Below, in pieces: positions 26,760 through 34,260 of a DNA stretch of 34,466 bases. This DNA comes from an uncultured Lachnospiraceae bacterium (GTDB taxonomy: Bacteria; Bacillota; Clostridia; Lachnospirales; Lachnospiraceae): the NCBI GenBank assembly GCA_902798585.1, contig CADBXF010000017.1, positions 1 through 34,466 on the forward strand, given 5' to 3'. Position 1 is the stretch's first letter; each line of letters opens with the position of its first letter. Under the pieces are notes generated by a model, which searched no databases, was not told the origin of the DNA, and saw only the letters and a list, made by a program, of their open reading frames with translations. A program made the translations under genes and the position numbers.

Positions 26760-28172
26760 ATGGAAAAGACATTGCAGGAGATGATAGCAATCTGCGATTC
26801 CATTTGCATGACAATCAGTCGATTAAACATAGGCGGCGTGCTCTCTTTGAGCATGCCGCTTAAAGTGCTTCTCCACAGAGAGCTTCTCGAGTTTGCGCTC
26901 TACCTTGCGGACTCGGACGGTGTCATCACGCAGGAGGAGCAGGATTTGATTAAGGATACGCTGCAGCTCAAGATGCGCGCGGACGAAGTGAACGGAATCC
27001 GCCGTGTCCTTGCGATGCAGGGCGGCGCGTACGGGTCGACGAGACCGAAGGCGATGAAGTATTTCATCCTTGCCGATGCGGGCAAGAAAATCGGCAACGA
27101 CCCCAACAAATACCAGAACGCGCAGATTCTCGCGGACACCTACAAGCTCTTTGCGGAGCATATTCTTGCGGTGAAGGATTCCGTCAACGAGAAGGAGACG
27201 AACCGCATGACACAATATGTGACCATGCTGGAGAATTTCCTGAAGGAGTACGGCGTCTTTTACACGAGCAACTTCAAGATCGTCAAGCCCAAGCCCCTGC
27301 TCGTGGAGCGCAAGGTGGTTGACCCGAGCGACCAGGCAAATGTCGACAAGCTGATGGAAGATTTGAATACCCTGATCGGTCTTGACCGTGTGAAGAAGGA
27401 CATTGCGGGCATCGTCGATCTCATCCGTGTGCAGAAGATGCGCGAGGCGAAGGGCATGAAGACCGCCGACATCAGCAAGCATATGGTATTTTACGGCAAT
27501 CCCGGAACCGGCAAGACGACGGTTGCGCGACTGCTCGGCAAGATTTTCCAGGGCCTCGGCGTCCTGAAGGGCGGACAGCTCATCGAAGTCGACCGCGGCG
27601 GTCTGGTGTGCGGCTATGTCGGTCAGACGGCCATCAAGACGCAGGAAGTCATCGACAAGGCGATGGACGGCGTTTTGTTCATCGATGAGGCATACACGCT
27701 GAATGTAGGCAAAGGCGACAACGACTTCGGACAGGAGGCTGTCGACACGCTTCTCAAGGCAATGGAGGACAACCGCGACCGCATGATCGTGATTGTGGCC
27801 GGCTATGAGGAGCCGATGGACGAGTTCCTTGACTCGAACCCCGGTCTCAAGTCCCGCTTCAACAAATACATCCGCTTCGATGATTACTCCCCGGAGCAGC
27901 TGATTAAAATTCTCGAGGGTATGTGCAGCGGCAAGGACTACAAGCTTTCGCCGGAAGCACGCGCGGCGGCAATCGCCTACTTCGACAACTGTTTAAAGAC
28001 TCAGGAGGAGAATTTTGCGAATGCCCGCGAGGTTCGAAATTTCCTCGAAAAGGCAATCACAAACCATGCTACCCGCGTTGTCGGCATCAAAAATCCGACC
28101 GAGGAAGATCTGTGCACGCTCATGGAGGAGGATGTGAAGGACATCGTCCCGAATGTGATTGAGAAGCAGTAG
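26760..28172 (+). CDS. AAA+ ATPase of SpoVK/CbbX type with TerB-like N-terminal domain
   Basis: The 470-residue protein combines two parts. Residues about 30-165 contain YLADSDGVITQEEQDLIKDTL, the acidic pattern typical of TerB-like (tellurite resistance) helical domains. Residues about 205-465 form an AAA+ domain of the CbbX/SpoVK class: Walker A GNPGTGKTT at 246-254, Walker B VLFIDEAY with Asp309-Glu310, sensor region IVIVAGYEEPMDEFL, and Arg residues in LKSRFNKY. Such ATPases remodel a protein partner. GGAGGAATA precedes the start, 92 bases after serA, so it may be in the same transcript. The substrate is unknown. Confidence 0.85.
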   Translation: MEKTLQEMIAICDSICMTISRLNIGGVLSLSMPLKVLLHRELLEFALYLADSDGVITQEEQDLIKDTLQLKMRADEVNGIRRVLAMQGGAYGSTRPKAMKYFILADAGKKIGNDPNKYQNAQILADTYKLFAEHILAVKDSVNEKETNRMTQYVTMLENFLKEYGVFYTSNFKIVKPKPLLVERKVVDPSDQANVDKLMEDLNTLIGLDRVKKDIAGIVDLIRVQKMREAKGMKTADISKHMVFYGNPGTGKTTVARLLGKIFQGLGVLKGGQLIEVDRGGLVCGYVGQTAIKTQEVIDKAMDGVLFIDEAYTLNVGKGDNDFGQEAVDTLLKAMEDNRDRMIVIVAGYEEPMDEFLDSNPGLKSRFNKYIRFDDYSPEQLIKILEGMCSGKDYKLSPEARAAAIAYFDNCLKTQEENFANAREVRNFLEKAITNHATRVVGIKNPTEEDLCTLMEEDVKDIVPNVIEKQ

Positions 28173-28218
28173 CGCATTCGCGCCGGAAAGAAGAATTCCG
28201 GAAGAACAATGCTCGGCC

Positions 28219-28605
28219 GGGAATGGGCTCTTGAACGGGAGTTTTAGCTGGGAATCGGCTCTCGATTGGGCGTTTTGGCTGGAAATGAGCTCTTGATTGG
28301 GCGTTTTAGTCGGGATTGGGGGCTCAGATGAGTGTTTCCGGGAGTCTCAGCCGGGAATTCTTGCTCAGACGAGTGTTTCCGAGAGTCTCAGCCGTGAATT
28401 GTTGCTCAGACGAGTGTTTTTTGGCCGGGAATCGGCTCTTGATTGGGCGTTTTAGTCGGGATTGGGGGCTCAGATGAGTGTTTCCGGGAGTTTCGGTCGG
28501 GAATTGTCGCTCAGAAGAGTGTTTCCGGGAGTTTCGGCCAGGAATTGTTGCTCAGACGAGTGTTTTTTGGCCGGGAATCGGTTCCCGGAAGACTGTTTTT
28601 GAAAT
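28219..28605. repeat. Tandem array of 31/41/33-bp units with a 146-bp higher-order repeat
   Basis: Eleven related units begin GGGAAT or a close variant at 28219, 28250, 28281, 28312, 28353, 28394, 28427, 28458, 28499, 28540 and 28573. Spacings are 31, 31, 31, 41, 41, 33, 31, 41, 41 and 33. The block 31-41-41-33 (146 bp) occurs twice; 57 bases at 28289-28345 are identical to 28435-28491. Most units contain GCTC-N4-GAGTGTTT or a near match. Stops interrupt all frames over its length and no promoter is seen. It starts about 45 bases after the AAA+ gene. Confidence 0.9.
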
Positions 28606-28608
28606 TTG

Positions 28609-28781
28609 TACCGCTCGGAATCTTGTTTCATGACTCCGAGCGGTAATTTTTTCGCGGTTGATACCGCCCATGCGACTTTTTTTGTGAGCTAAGCGGTAAT
28701 ATATGGTTTCAAAACTTGCTATGACCTAAAAAAGAGCAAATTTTTACCGCTCAGCCCCCGGAAACGGGGGCGTGAGCGGTA
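28609..28781. repeat. Three hairpin units bounded by ACCGC and GCGGT
   Basis: ACCGC at 28610, 28663 and 28746 is followed 30-31 bases later by GCGGTA at 28641, 28693 and 28776. Unit one is an 11-bp stem (28609-28619 with 28635-28645) followed by a T-run and could act as a terminator. Unit three is a 9-bp plus 7-bp stem closed by a GAAA tetraloop (28745-28781). Unit two has the ends but little inner pairing. The interiors are unrelated, and the ends are conserved. Confidence 0.8.
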
Positions 28782-28814
28782 TGAAATCAAAAAACAGTCT
28801 TTTTTACATGGCCG

Positions 28815-29075
28815 CGGCACCTGGGTTCAGCCTTTTGCCCCATCGGCACCGGCGTTCTAATTTTCTTACCCGGCCCCATCTGCACCACCCTTGAGTTTTC
28901 CTACATCGGCACCTGGGTTCAGCCTGTTTTCTGTAGGCCCCAGCGGCCCCATTGGTTCCGGCGTTCTAATTTTTTTACCCGGCCCCATCTGCACCAGCCT
29001 TGAGTTTTCCCCCATCTGCACCGGCGTCCGGTTTCTTCCCTCAGACCCGGGGTTCAGGCTTTCGCCCATCGGTCA
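28815..29075. repeat. 109-bp tandem repeat with a nested 13-mer
   Basis: The 13-mer CCCCATCTGCACC, or a close variant, occurs at 28838, 28874, 28901, 28947, 28983 and 29010, with a partial copy at 29064. Spacings 36-27-46-36-27 give a 109-bp period. Between them three recurring spacers alternate in fixed order: CTTGAGTTTTC, GGCGTTCTAATTTT...TTACC, and TGGGTTCAGCCT. Copies 28849-28901 and 28958-29010 are nearly identical. A small reading frame on the minus strand exists only because of the repeat. Confidence 0.9.
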
Positions 29076-29104
29076 AAAAACGAACCCCCATATTCCCGGG
29101 ATTT

Positions 29105-29692
29105 TCAACTGAGGCCGGAGGCAGGGTTAAACCCGAAGATTATGCAGGCGAGGATATCGAGGCCGTAGAGACAGCAAAGAACAATTGCGACATTGCGGCG
29201 TGTCGTCGGGGACATTTTGCGTAAAATCGCGGTGACGACAGGAGCGAAAACATAAGTGCCTAAAAGGCTGAAGACGCCGAACGCGAGCGAGCTGACCAGC
29301 GAAATGCGCCCCTGAAAATTGAGAAAGTCCTCGCTGTAATCCCAGTAGACGACATTGAGACCGTACTCCAGAACTACGCTTGTGAGATATTCAAAAACGG
29401 TGGAAATGAGGATGCCGTACAGAAAAACACGGAGCTTGCTGTGGCGGAAACGGTACAGAAGCAGGATTACCAGAATACCGCCGTAGCCGTAAATCGGAAC
29501 CCAGGGTCCGTATTTGGTGCCGCGGTTTACAAGGACATGGTCGCGGACAAGGTAGAGAGAGCACTCCCAAATCCAGCCGGCAACGGCGAAGAAGAAAAAG
29601 AAATAGATGTACTCAAGAAGCGAGTACCCGCTGACAGTGCGGGGCCCGGCATCTACGGTGTTCGTTCGGATTTCAGCGGAAAATGACTCCAT
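29105..29692 (-). CDS. CmpB-family multi-pass membrane protein (putative ABC permease)
   Basis: The 195-residue protein has about five or six membrane helices (EYIYFFFFFAVAGWIWECSLY, GGILVILLLYRF, FLYGILISTVFEYLTSVVLEY, SSLAFGVFSLLGTYVFAPVV and VAIVLCCLYGLDILACIIF). The motifs GWIWE and NRGTKYGPWVPIYGYGG match the family annotated as putative ABC transporter permease (CmpB). The name is historical; no ATPase partner is nearby and transport is unproven. AGGGAG 5 bases upstream fixes the start. The stop lies about 30 bases from the 109-bp repeat array. Confidence 0.82.
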   Translation of the reverse strand: MESFSAEIRTNTVDAGPRTVSGYSLLEYIYFFFFFAVAGWIWECSLYLVRDHVLVNRGTKYGPWVPIYGYGGILVILLLYRFRHSKLRVFLYGILISTVFEYLTSVVLEYGLNVVYWDYSEDFLNFQGRISLVSSLAFGVFSLLGTYVFAPVVTAILRKMSPTTRRNVAIVLCCLYGLDILACIIFGFNPASGLS

Positions 29693-29749
29693 GGCAGCTC
29701 CCTCTCAAAAAAACCGACGCGGATTGAAAACGCAGCGGTCTGCTTTGTC

Positions 29750-29778
29750 ATTGTATCATTTTGCGGAAAAAGTTGCAA
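29750..29778 (-). promoter_or_regulatory. Promoter of the CmpB-family gene
   Basis: TTGCAA (29773-29778) and TACAAT (29750-29755) on the minus strand are 17 bases apart, about 60 bases before the start codon at 29692. Confidence 0.7.
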
Positions 29779-29896
29779 CCGTTTCGGCGGTGCGGCGGGT
29801 TTCGAAAAACGGCGCGGAGTTCATTTCTGCAGGATTCCGGGGAAAGAAAAACAGGCAGGGCAAACCGTGCTCCGGAAGATTGGTTTTGTCGGTCTT

Positions 29897-29927
29897 TAAA
29901 AAACAGCCGGGGCAAACCGCCCCGGCC
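29897..29927 (-). terminator. Terminator downstream of tyrS
   Basis: On the minus strand an 8-bp GC-rich stem (29919-29926 with 29906-29913) with a 5-base loop is followed by TGTTTTTTAAA. It lies about 120 bases after the tyrS stop. The sequence between (29928-30046) has short imperfect repeats of TCCGGTCG but no gene. Confidence 0.85.
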
Positions 29928-30046
29928 ATCGTGTTTGTTGCGTTATTGTTTTGTTGCGACCCGATCATATTGCAATTCCGGTCGTGCTGCCATGCAGCGG
30001 TATTGCTGCAACTCCGGTCGCGTCGCCTCCCGGGTCGGGCGCGGTT

Positions 30047-31267
30047 TTATCCGAGCACAACCTTCTTGAAGTTCTTCTTGCCGCGCTTTACGACGAGGCC
30101 TGCTGCAATCTGCTCCTTTGTGTAGGTTTTGCGGAAGTCGGTCTCCTTCTCACCGTCCACCAAAACGCCGCCCTGCTCGATGTTGCGGCGCGCCTCCGAG
30201 CGCGTCGGTGCGAGGCCTGCGGCTACGAGGATGGAAATCAGGTCGATGGAGCCGTCGGTAAATGCATCCTCACCGATCGGCGCTTCCGGAGCCTCCTCAG
30301 CGTTGCCCGCACCGAAGAGTGCACGGGCGGAAGCCTGGGCCTTTGCAGCCTCCTCCTCGCCGTGAACAAGCTTCGTGAGCTCAAATGCAAGGATTTCCTT
30401 TGCCTCGTTCAGCTTGCTGCCCTCCCAGTCGGACATGGCGTCAACCTGCTCAAGCGGCAGGAATGTGAGCATGCGGATGCACTTGAGAACATCGGCGTCA
30501 GCAATATTTCTCCAGTACTGGTAGAACTCGAAGGGGGATGTCTTCTCGGGATCCAACCACACGGCGCCCTTCTCGGTTTTGCCCATTTTCTTGCCCTCGG
30601 AGTTGAGCAGAAGCGTGATGGTCATCGCGGAAGCGTCCTTGCCGAGCTTGCGGCGGATGAGTTCCGTGCCGCCGAGCATGTTGCTCCACTGGTCGTCGCC
30701 GCCGAACTGTAGGTTGCAGCCGTAATCCTGGAAGAGCTTGTAGAAGTCATAGCTCTGCATAATCATGTAGTTGAATTCAAGGAAGGTAAGGCCGCGCTCC
30801 ATGCGCTGCTTGTAGCACTCTGCCGTCAGCATGCGGTTCACCGAAAAATGAGGTCCCACCTCGCGCAGCAGCTCGACATAGTTGAGGTCTAAAAGCCAGT
30901 CGGCATTGTTGACAATCAATGCTTTGCCGTCCGAAAAATCGATAAATCTTGCCATCTGCTTTTTGAAGCATTCGATGTTGTGCGCAATCTGCTCTTTGGT
31001 GAGCATTTTCCGCATGTCGGTCTTGCCCGAAGGGTCTCCGATCATGCCGGTGCCGCCGCCCAAGAGGGCGATAGGCTTGTTGCCGGCCATCTGCAGGCGC
31101 TTCATCAGGCACAGTGCCATGAAGTGGCCTACATGCAGGCTGTCCGCGGTGGGGTCGAAGCCGATGTAGAAGGTGGCTTTGCCCTCGTTCACGAGATTGC
31201 GAACCACATCTTCGTCCGTGACCTGCGCAATCAATCCGCGTGCTTTGAGTTCTTCGTAGATTTTCAT
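30047..31267 (-). CDS. tyrS: Tyrosyl-tRNA synthetase
   Basis: TyrRS charges tRNA-Tyr. The 406-residue protein has the class I signatures: HVGHF (HIGH-like) in [13 protein letters not shown] and KMGKT (KMSKS-like) in [13 protein letters not shown]. It also has the tyrosine pocket region [23 protein letters not shown] and a C-terminal S4 RNA-binding domain (about 340-400) ending in VVLG. AGGAGG 8 bases upstream fixes the start. It is controlled by the T-box leader upstream and is closed by the terminator at 29897-29927. Confidence 0.98.
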   Translation of the reverse strand: MKIYEELKARGLIAQVTDEDVVRNLVNEGKATFYIGFDPTADSLHVGHFMALCLMKRLQMAGNKPIALLGGGTGMIGDPSGKTDMRKMLTKEQIAHNIECFKKQMARFIDFSDGKALIVNNADWLLDLNYVELLREVGPHFSVNRMLTAECYKQRMERGLTFLEFNYMIMQSYDFYKLFQDYGCNLQFGGDDQWSNMLGGTELIRRKLGKDASAMTITLLLNSEGKKMGKTEKGAVWLDPEKTSPFEFYQYWRNIADADVLKCIRMLTFLPLEQVDAMSDWEGSKLNEAKEILAFELTKLVHGEEEAAKAQASARALFGAGNAEEAPEAPIGEDAFTDGSIDLISILVAAGLAPTRSEARRNIEQGGVLVDGEKETDFRKTYTKEQIAAGLVVKRGKKNFKKVVLG

Positions 31268-31297
31268 TGTTTTGTCCTCCTGTGAGTGATGTGATAT

Positions 31298-31465
31298 CGG
31301 TTGCGCGCAACCGCGTGCGCTTCGTCTCTCCCGGCCGCCGACCGGTGTACGTGCGCTCGGCACCCGTACGCAGACTTCGTCTGCTTCCGTCCGGTCGTTC
31401 CGCCTCTCGCCGAAAACTTTGTTTTCGTGAGCAGGCGTCGCTCCCGGCCGCCGACCGCAGGTCGG
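31298..31465 (-). repeat. Hairpin-rich spacer between T-box terminator and tyrS
   Basis: The stretch contains a perfect 16-base palindrome (31298-31313) and perfect short hairpins with 3-base loops at 31370-31384, 31411-31427 and 31451-31465. It also has a longer bulged one (31347-31369) and a 17-base direct repeat CTCCCGGCCGCCGACCG at 31328-31344 and 31441-31457. It is GC-rich with no start-to-stop frame likely to code. It would be transcribed only when the T-box reads through. Confidence 0.75.
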
Positions 31466-31490
31466 TGCGGATGCTCTCGCTTAGCGCGCA

Positions 31491-31838
31491 AATAAAGCGC
31501 CCGTTCATCCTATCGAAAAGGACGAGGGCGCGCTCGTGTTACCACCTTTCTTCGCCGCGGGCTCACACCCGTGACCTTTGCGAGTATCGCGGATGTGCGG
31601 CCTCCCGGGCGGTGCTGCCCGTCGGGACGGTCTCCGAATAATACTCCTGCCGGATAACGGCGGCAAACCGTCGCAGCCTACTGGCTGTCGCTTCTGCACC
31701 TGCGTGCTGTCGGCGACGGTGGTTCGGTGCGATGCTCCGGGATGTATTCCCGCTGCGGTTCCCTGCGCCTCTCATCTGCCGGCTGCTTTCTGTAGGTTCG
31801 TCGCCAACGGTACTCTTTCCCTTCATTGCATCTGTCTT
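31491..31838 (-). promoter_or_regulatory. Tyrosine T-box leader controlling tyrS
   Basis: T-box RNAs sense uncharged tRNA and decide between terminator and antiterminator. On the minus strand the T-box core AGGTGGTAACACG lies at 31535-31547, with UGGU to pair with the tRNA ACCA end. Stem I begins with the AGTA motif (31811-31814) followed by an AG-bulge region (CAGAAAGCAGCC). The specifier UAC (Tyr) is at 31744-31746 in GGAATACATCCC. The terminator (31497-31511 with 31519-31531, then TTTATTT) follows the T-box. The specifier agrees with the downstream gene. Confidence 0.93.
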
Positions 31839-31844
31839 GGCGAC

Positions 31845-31873
31845 ATTATAAATGTTCGCTCCGCATTTGTCAA
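31845..31873 (-). promoter_or_regulatory. Promoter of the tyrS T-box transcript
   Basis: TTGACA (31868-31873) and TATAAT (31845-31850) on the minus strand are both perfect consensus hexamers, 17 bases apart. The start of transcription should be near 31838. Confidence 0.93.
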
Positions 31874-31951
31874 CGGTATATTTTTCGTCGAAAGCCCGCG
31901 GAAGATGAGCCGGGGCGATTGAACAAGACGAAAATCTTTCGTCTGTGGCTG

Positions 31952-31980
31952 TTGTCTTTCACACCGAAAATTGGTATACT
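31952..31980 (+). promoter_or_regulatory. Promoter of the GH25 gene
   Basis: TTGTCT (31952-31957) and TATACT (31975-31980) are 17 bases apart, about 40 bases before the start codon at 32021. It is divergent from the tyrS T-box promoter. Confidence 0.75.
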
Positions 31981-32020
31981 GATTAGTATCACGGAATGCG
32001 TTCAAAGGGGGAAATGTTTC

Positions 32021-33862
32021 ATGTTGGACAGCGAAAAGAGAGAGCAGGAGGCGTACGAGCGCGGATACGATCTGGACGAGCAGACTGCGCCGGCGGCGAC
32101 ATCTGCGGCGGGCAAGCTCTCGCGCAGTGCTTTGGAGATTGAATGCGACCGCATGGCGGCGAAAAACAGGGCGCTCCGGCTGCACCGGAGAATCTGGATG
32201 ATTCTTACATGGGTGGTTTCCGCTCTTTTGATTGTGGTGTGCTTTGTCTTCTGGCATGATCAGAAGAAAAACAACGGCGAACCTTCGCCGGACAATTCTT
32301 CCGCCAAATCCTACCGCATCTGCAGCGATGTTGAGGACAGAATCAACCGATACAACGAGAAAGATTTTGCGTACAAGGCGTCTCTTCGCAATGTGCTCGG
32401 CACGGAATATGTTGCTTTTTCCTACGGAAATGCGGAAAATCCCGAGTATGTTCTTCTGTACCGCAACGAGTATCCTTCCGAGAGCGACGCAAAGAAAGGC
32501 GAGTTCGGCGCTTGGATGGAAACCACGGAAATGATTGATTACACCATTCCGTATACGCTGGCCGATGACTGGTCGCTGCTCACGCCGAACCCTGTAATCA
32601 TGGCCGGCACGAAATATGTTTTGTTTGTGCAGGAGTATCGTGGAATTCCGAAGTCGGTTGTCGTTCTGGAACCGGGATTCATGAATGTGGGTGAGTCGCA
32701 GGACTGTTTCGCGGCTGTTCGCAATTGGTTTTCCCTTGCGGTTTCCTCCGCGGCGGATGACGGCGCTTCCTCCGACAATTCGAAATTTGTCGTTATGACG
32801 ACCGGACACGGCAACAAATATCATTTTTCGGCTTCGGCAGATGCCCTCGCGGCTGTGCGCGAAAACGGAAGCAATGCGATGAAATACGGGGAACATTTTT
32901 CGTGGGAAGTAACCGATGACGGTATTCGCATCTCGTCTCTTCTGTATGTGAAGGAAGGCGAATATTACGGTGAGGTCACGGCGTATCTTCTTCCGAATCA
33001 GGGCAAGCTTCGCGTAAACAGCGCGACGGTCGGCGCCTATGTCAGCTTCAATTACGACGATCCGGATTTCAACGGCGTGAACACGCCTGCGGTGGAGTAT
33101 ATCGAGAACCCGGTGGTGCTCAGCAACGGCACCGGGGAGCGCCTGTATCTTCCGGAGTACCAGCGCGTTGCAAAACACACTTACAATTTTGATGAGGACC
33201 ACTACTATCAGGACGAGAACGGTTTCCGGTATGTCAAGGACGATAACGGGAAGATTATTTCCCGAATGGGCGTCGATGTTTCGAAGCACAAGGGTTCTAT
33301 CGACTGGAAGAAGGTAAAGGAATCCGGCATTGAATTTGCTATCATTCGCGTCGGTTTCCGCGGCCCCGGCGAGGGAACTCTGGAACCGGACGAATATGCG
33401 AAGGCCAATGTTGAAGGAGCTCTTGCGAACGGCCTCGATGTCGGCGTATATTTCTACTCGCAGGCCATCACCGAGGCTGAGGCTATTGCGGAGGCCGATT
33501 ATGTCCTCAACTTCGTGAAGGACTACAACATCAACTGGCCGATCGTATTTGACACCGAATACTATGAGCGCGAAGGCGCCCGCGGCAACACCACAAACCG
33601 GGAGCAGCGCACGGCGGTTGCCAAGGCTTTCCTTGACCGCATCAAGGACGCAGGCTATCAGGCAATGCTGTATTCCAGCACTCGCTGGTCCATCCTCAAT
33701 GTCAACCGCGACGAGCTTGCAGACTATCCGTTCTGGTTCGCATATTACGGCGACAAGCCTACTTATCGCTTTGATTTCAACATCTGGCAGTACACCAGCG
33801 AAGGCACTGTCCCGGGCATCAAGGGCGACTGCGACCTTGACCTGTGGCTGAAGCCGTGGTGA
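32021..33862 (+). CDS. Membrane-anchored GH25 lysozyme-like protein
   Basis: The 613-residue protein has a charged cytoplasmic N-terminus of about 56 residues and one membrane helix (about 58-78). An extracellular region of about 330 residues of unknown fold follows, then a GH25 muramidase domain (about 416-611). In that domain Asp419 in MGVDVSKHKG and the pair Asp511/Glu513 in VFDTEYYE are at the catalytic positions, and WPIVFD, YSSTRWS and IWQYTSEG match the fold. It probably trims peptidoglycan at the outer face of the membrane. AAGGGGGAA 7 bases upstream fixes the start; the longer open frame upstream overlaps the T-box promoter and is not used. A strong terminator follows. Confidence 0.92.
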   Translation: MLDSEKREQEAYERGYDLDEQTAPAATSAAGKLSRSALEIECDRMAAKNRALRLHRRIWMILTWVVSALLIVVCFVFWHDQKKNNGEPSPDNSSAKSYRICSDVEDRINRYNEKDFAYKASLRNVLGTEYVAFSYGNAENPEYVLLYRNEYPSESDAKKGEFGAWMETTEMIDYTIPYTLADDWSLLTPNPVIMAGTKYVLFVQEYRGIPKSVVVLEPGFMNVGESQDCFAAVRNWFSLAVSSAADDGASSDNSKFVVMTTGHGNKYHFSASADALAAVRENGSNAMKYGEHFSWEVTDDGIRISSLLYVKEGEYYGEVTAYLLPNQGKLRVNSATVGAYVSFNYDDPDFNGVNTPAVEYIENPVVLSNGTGERLYLPEYQRVAKHTYNFDEDHYYQDENGFRYVKDDNGKIISRMGVDVSKHKGSIDWKKVKESGIEFAIIRVGFRGPGEGTLEPDEYAKANVEGALANGLDVGVYFYSQAITEAEAIAEADYVLNFVKDYNINWPIVFDTEYYEREGARGNTTNREQRTAVAKAFLDRIKDAGYQAMLYSSTRWSILNVNRDELADYPFWFAYYGDKPTYRFDFNIWQYTSEGTVPGIKGDCDLDLWLKPW

Positions 33863-33891
33863 AAAACGGTTTTGAGTTAAGTAAATTACAG

Positions 33892-33941
33892 CAGAGGCCC
33901 CGCGTTCTGCACCGTATGCAGAACGCGGGGCCTCTGTTTTT
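33892..33941 (+). terminator. Strong terminator after the GH25 gene
   Basis: A perfect 20-bp stem (33892-33911 with 33917-33936) with a 5-base loop is followed by TTTTTG. This is one of the longest perfect stems in the window. Confidence 0.95.
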
Positions 33942-33977
33942 GTTCGGGGGTCGGGAGGCTTTGTTTTCTGTTTTCTT

Positions 33978-34260
33978 GGACTGCGTGAGGAAGATTCTCT
34001 TGCCTTTTCGGACTGCGTGCAGTCGTGTTTTTCACCTTTTTGGGTTTCATGAAGTCGTGCTTTCCCCCTTTTTCGGGCTGCGTGCAGTCGTGTTTTCCAC
34101 TTTTTCAGGCTTCGCGAAGTCATGCTTTCTACCTTTTCGGACTGCATGCGGTGGGTTGGATGATTCTCTTGCCTTTTCGGGCTGCGTGCAGTCGTGTTTT
34201 TTCCACTTTTTCAGGCTTCGTGAAGTCGTGTTTTCTACCTTTTCAGGCTTCGTGCGGTGG
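33978..34260. repeat. Tandem array of ~32-bp units with palindromic cores
   Basis: Nine units start at about 33978, 34010, 34042, 34075, 34107, 34139, 34179, 34213 and 34245 (spacings 32-33, with one of 40 and one of 34). Each has a palindromic core followed by a T-rich tail containing CTTTTTC. Cores include GACTGCGTGCAGTC, CTTCGCGAAG, CTGCGTGCAG and CTTCGTGAAG. The first and last units have broken palindromes. There is no gene in the region after 33862. Confidence 0.9.

Noticed and set aside
28866..29069. Small minus-strand reading frame of 67 codons in the 109-bp repeat
   Set aside because: It exists only because the repeat happens to stay open in one frame, has no ribosome binding site and its product is a shuffled low-complexity sequence.
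28219..29075. CRISPR array
   Set aside because: Repeat units vary in length and sequence, spacers recur instead of being unique, and there are no cas genes in the window.
31826..32020. N-terminal extension of the GH25 protein by 65 residues
   Set aside because: It would start inside the tyrS T-box promoter and upstream of its own promoter; the ATG at 32021 has a strong ribosome binding site.
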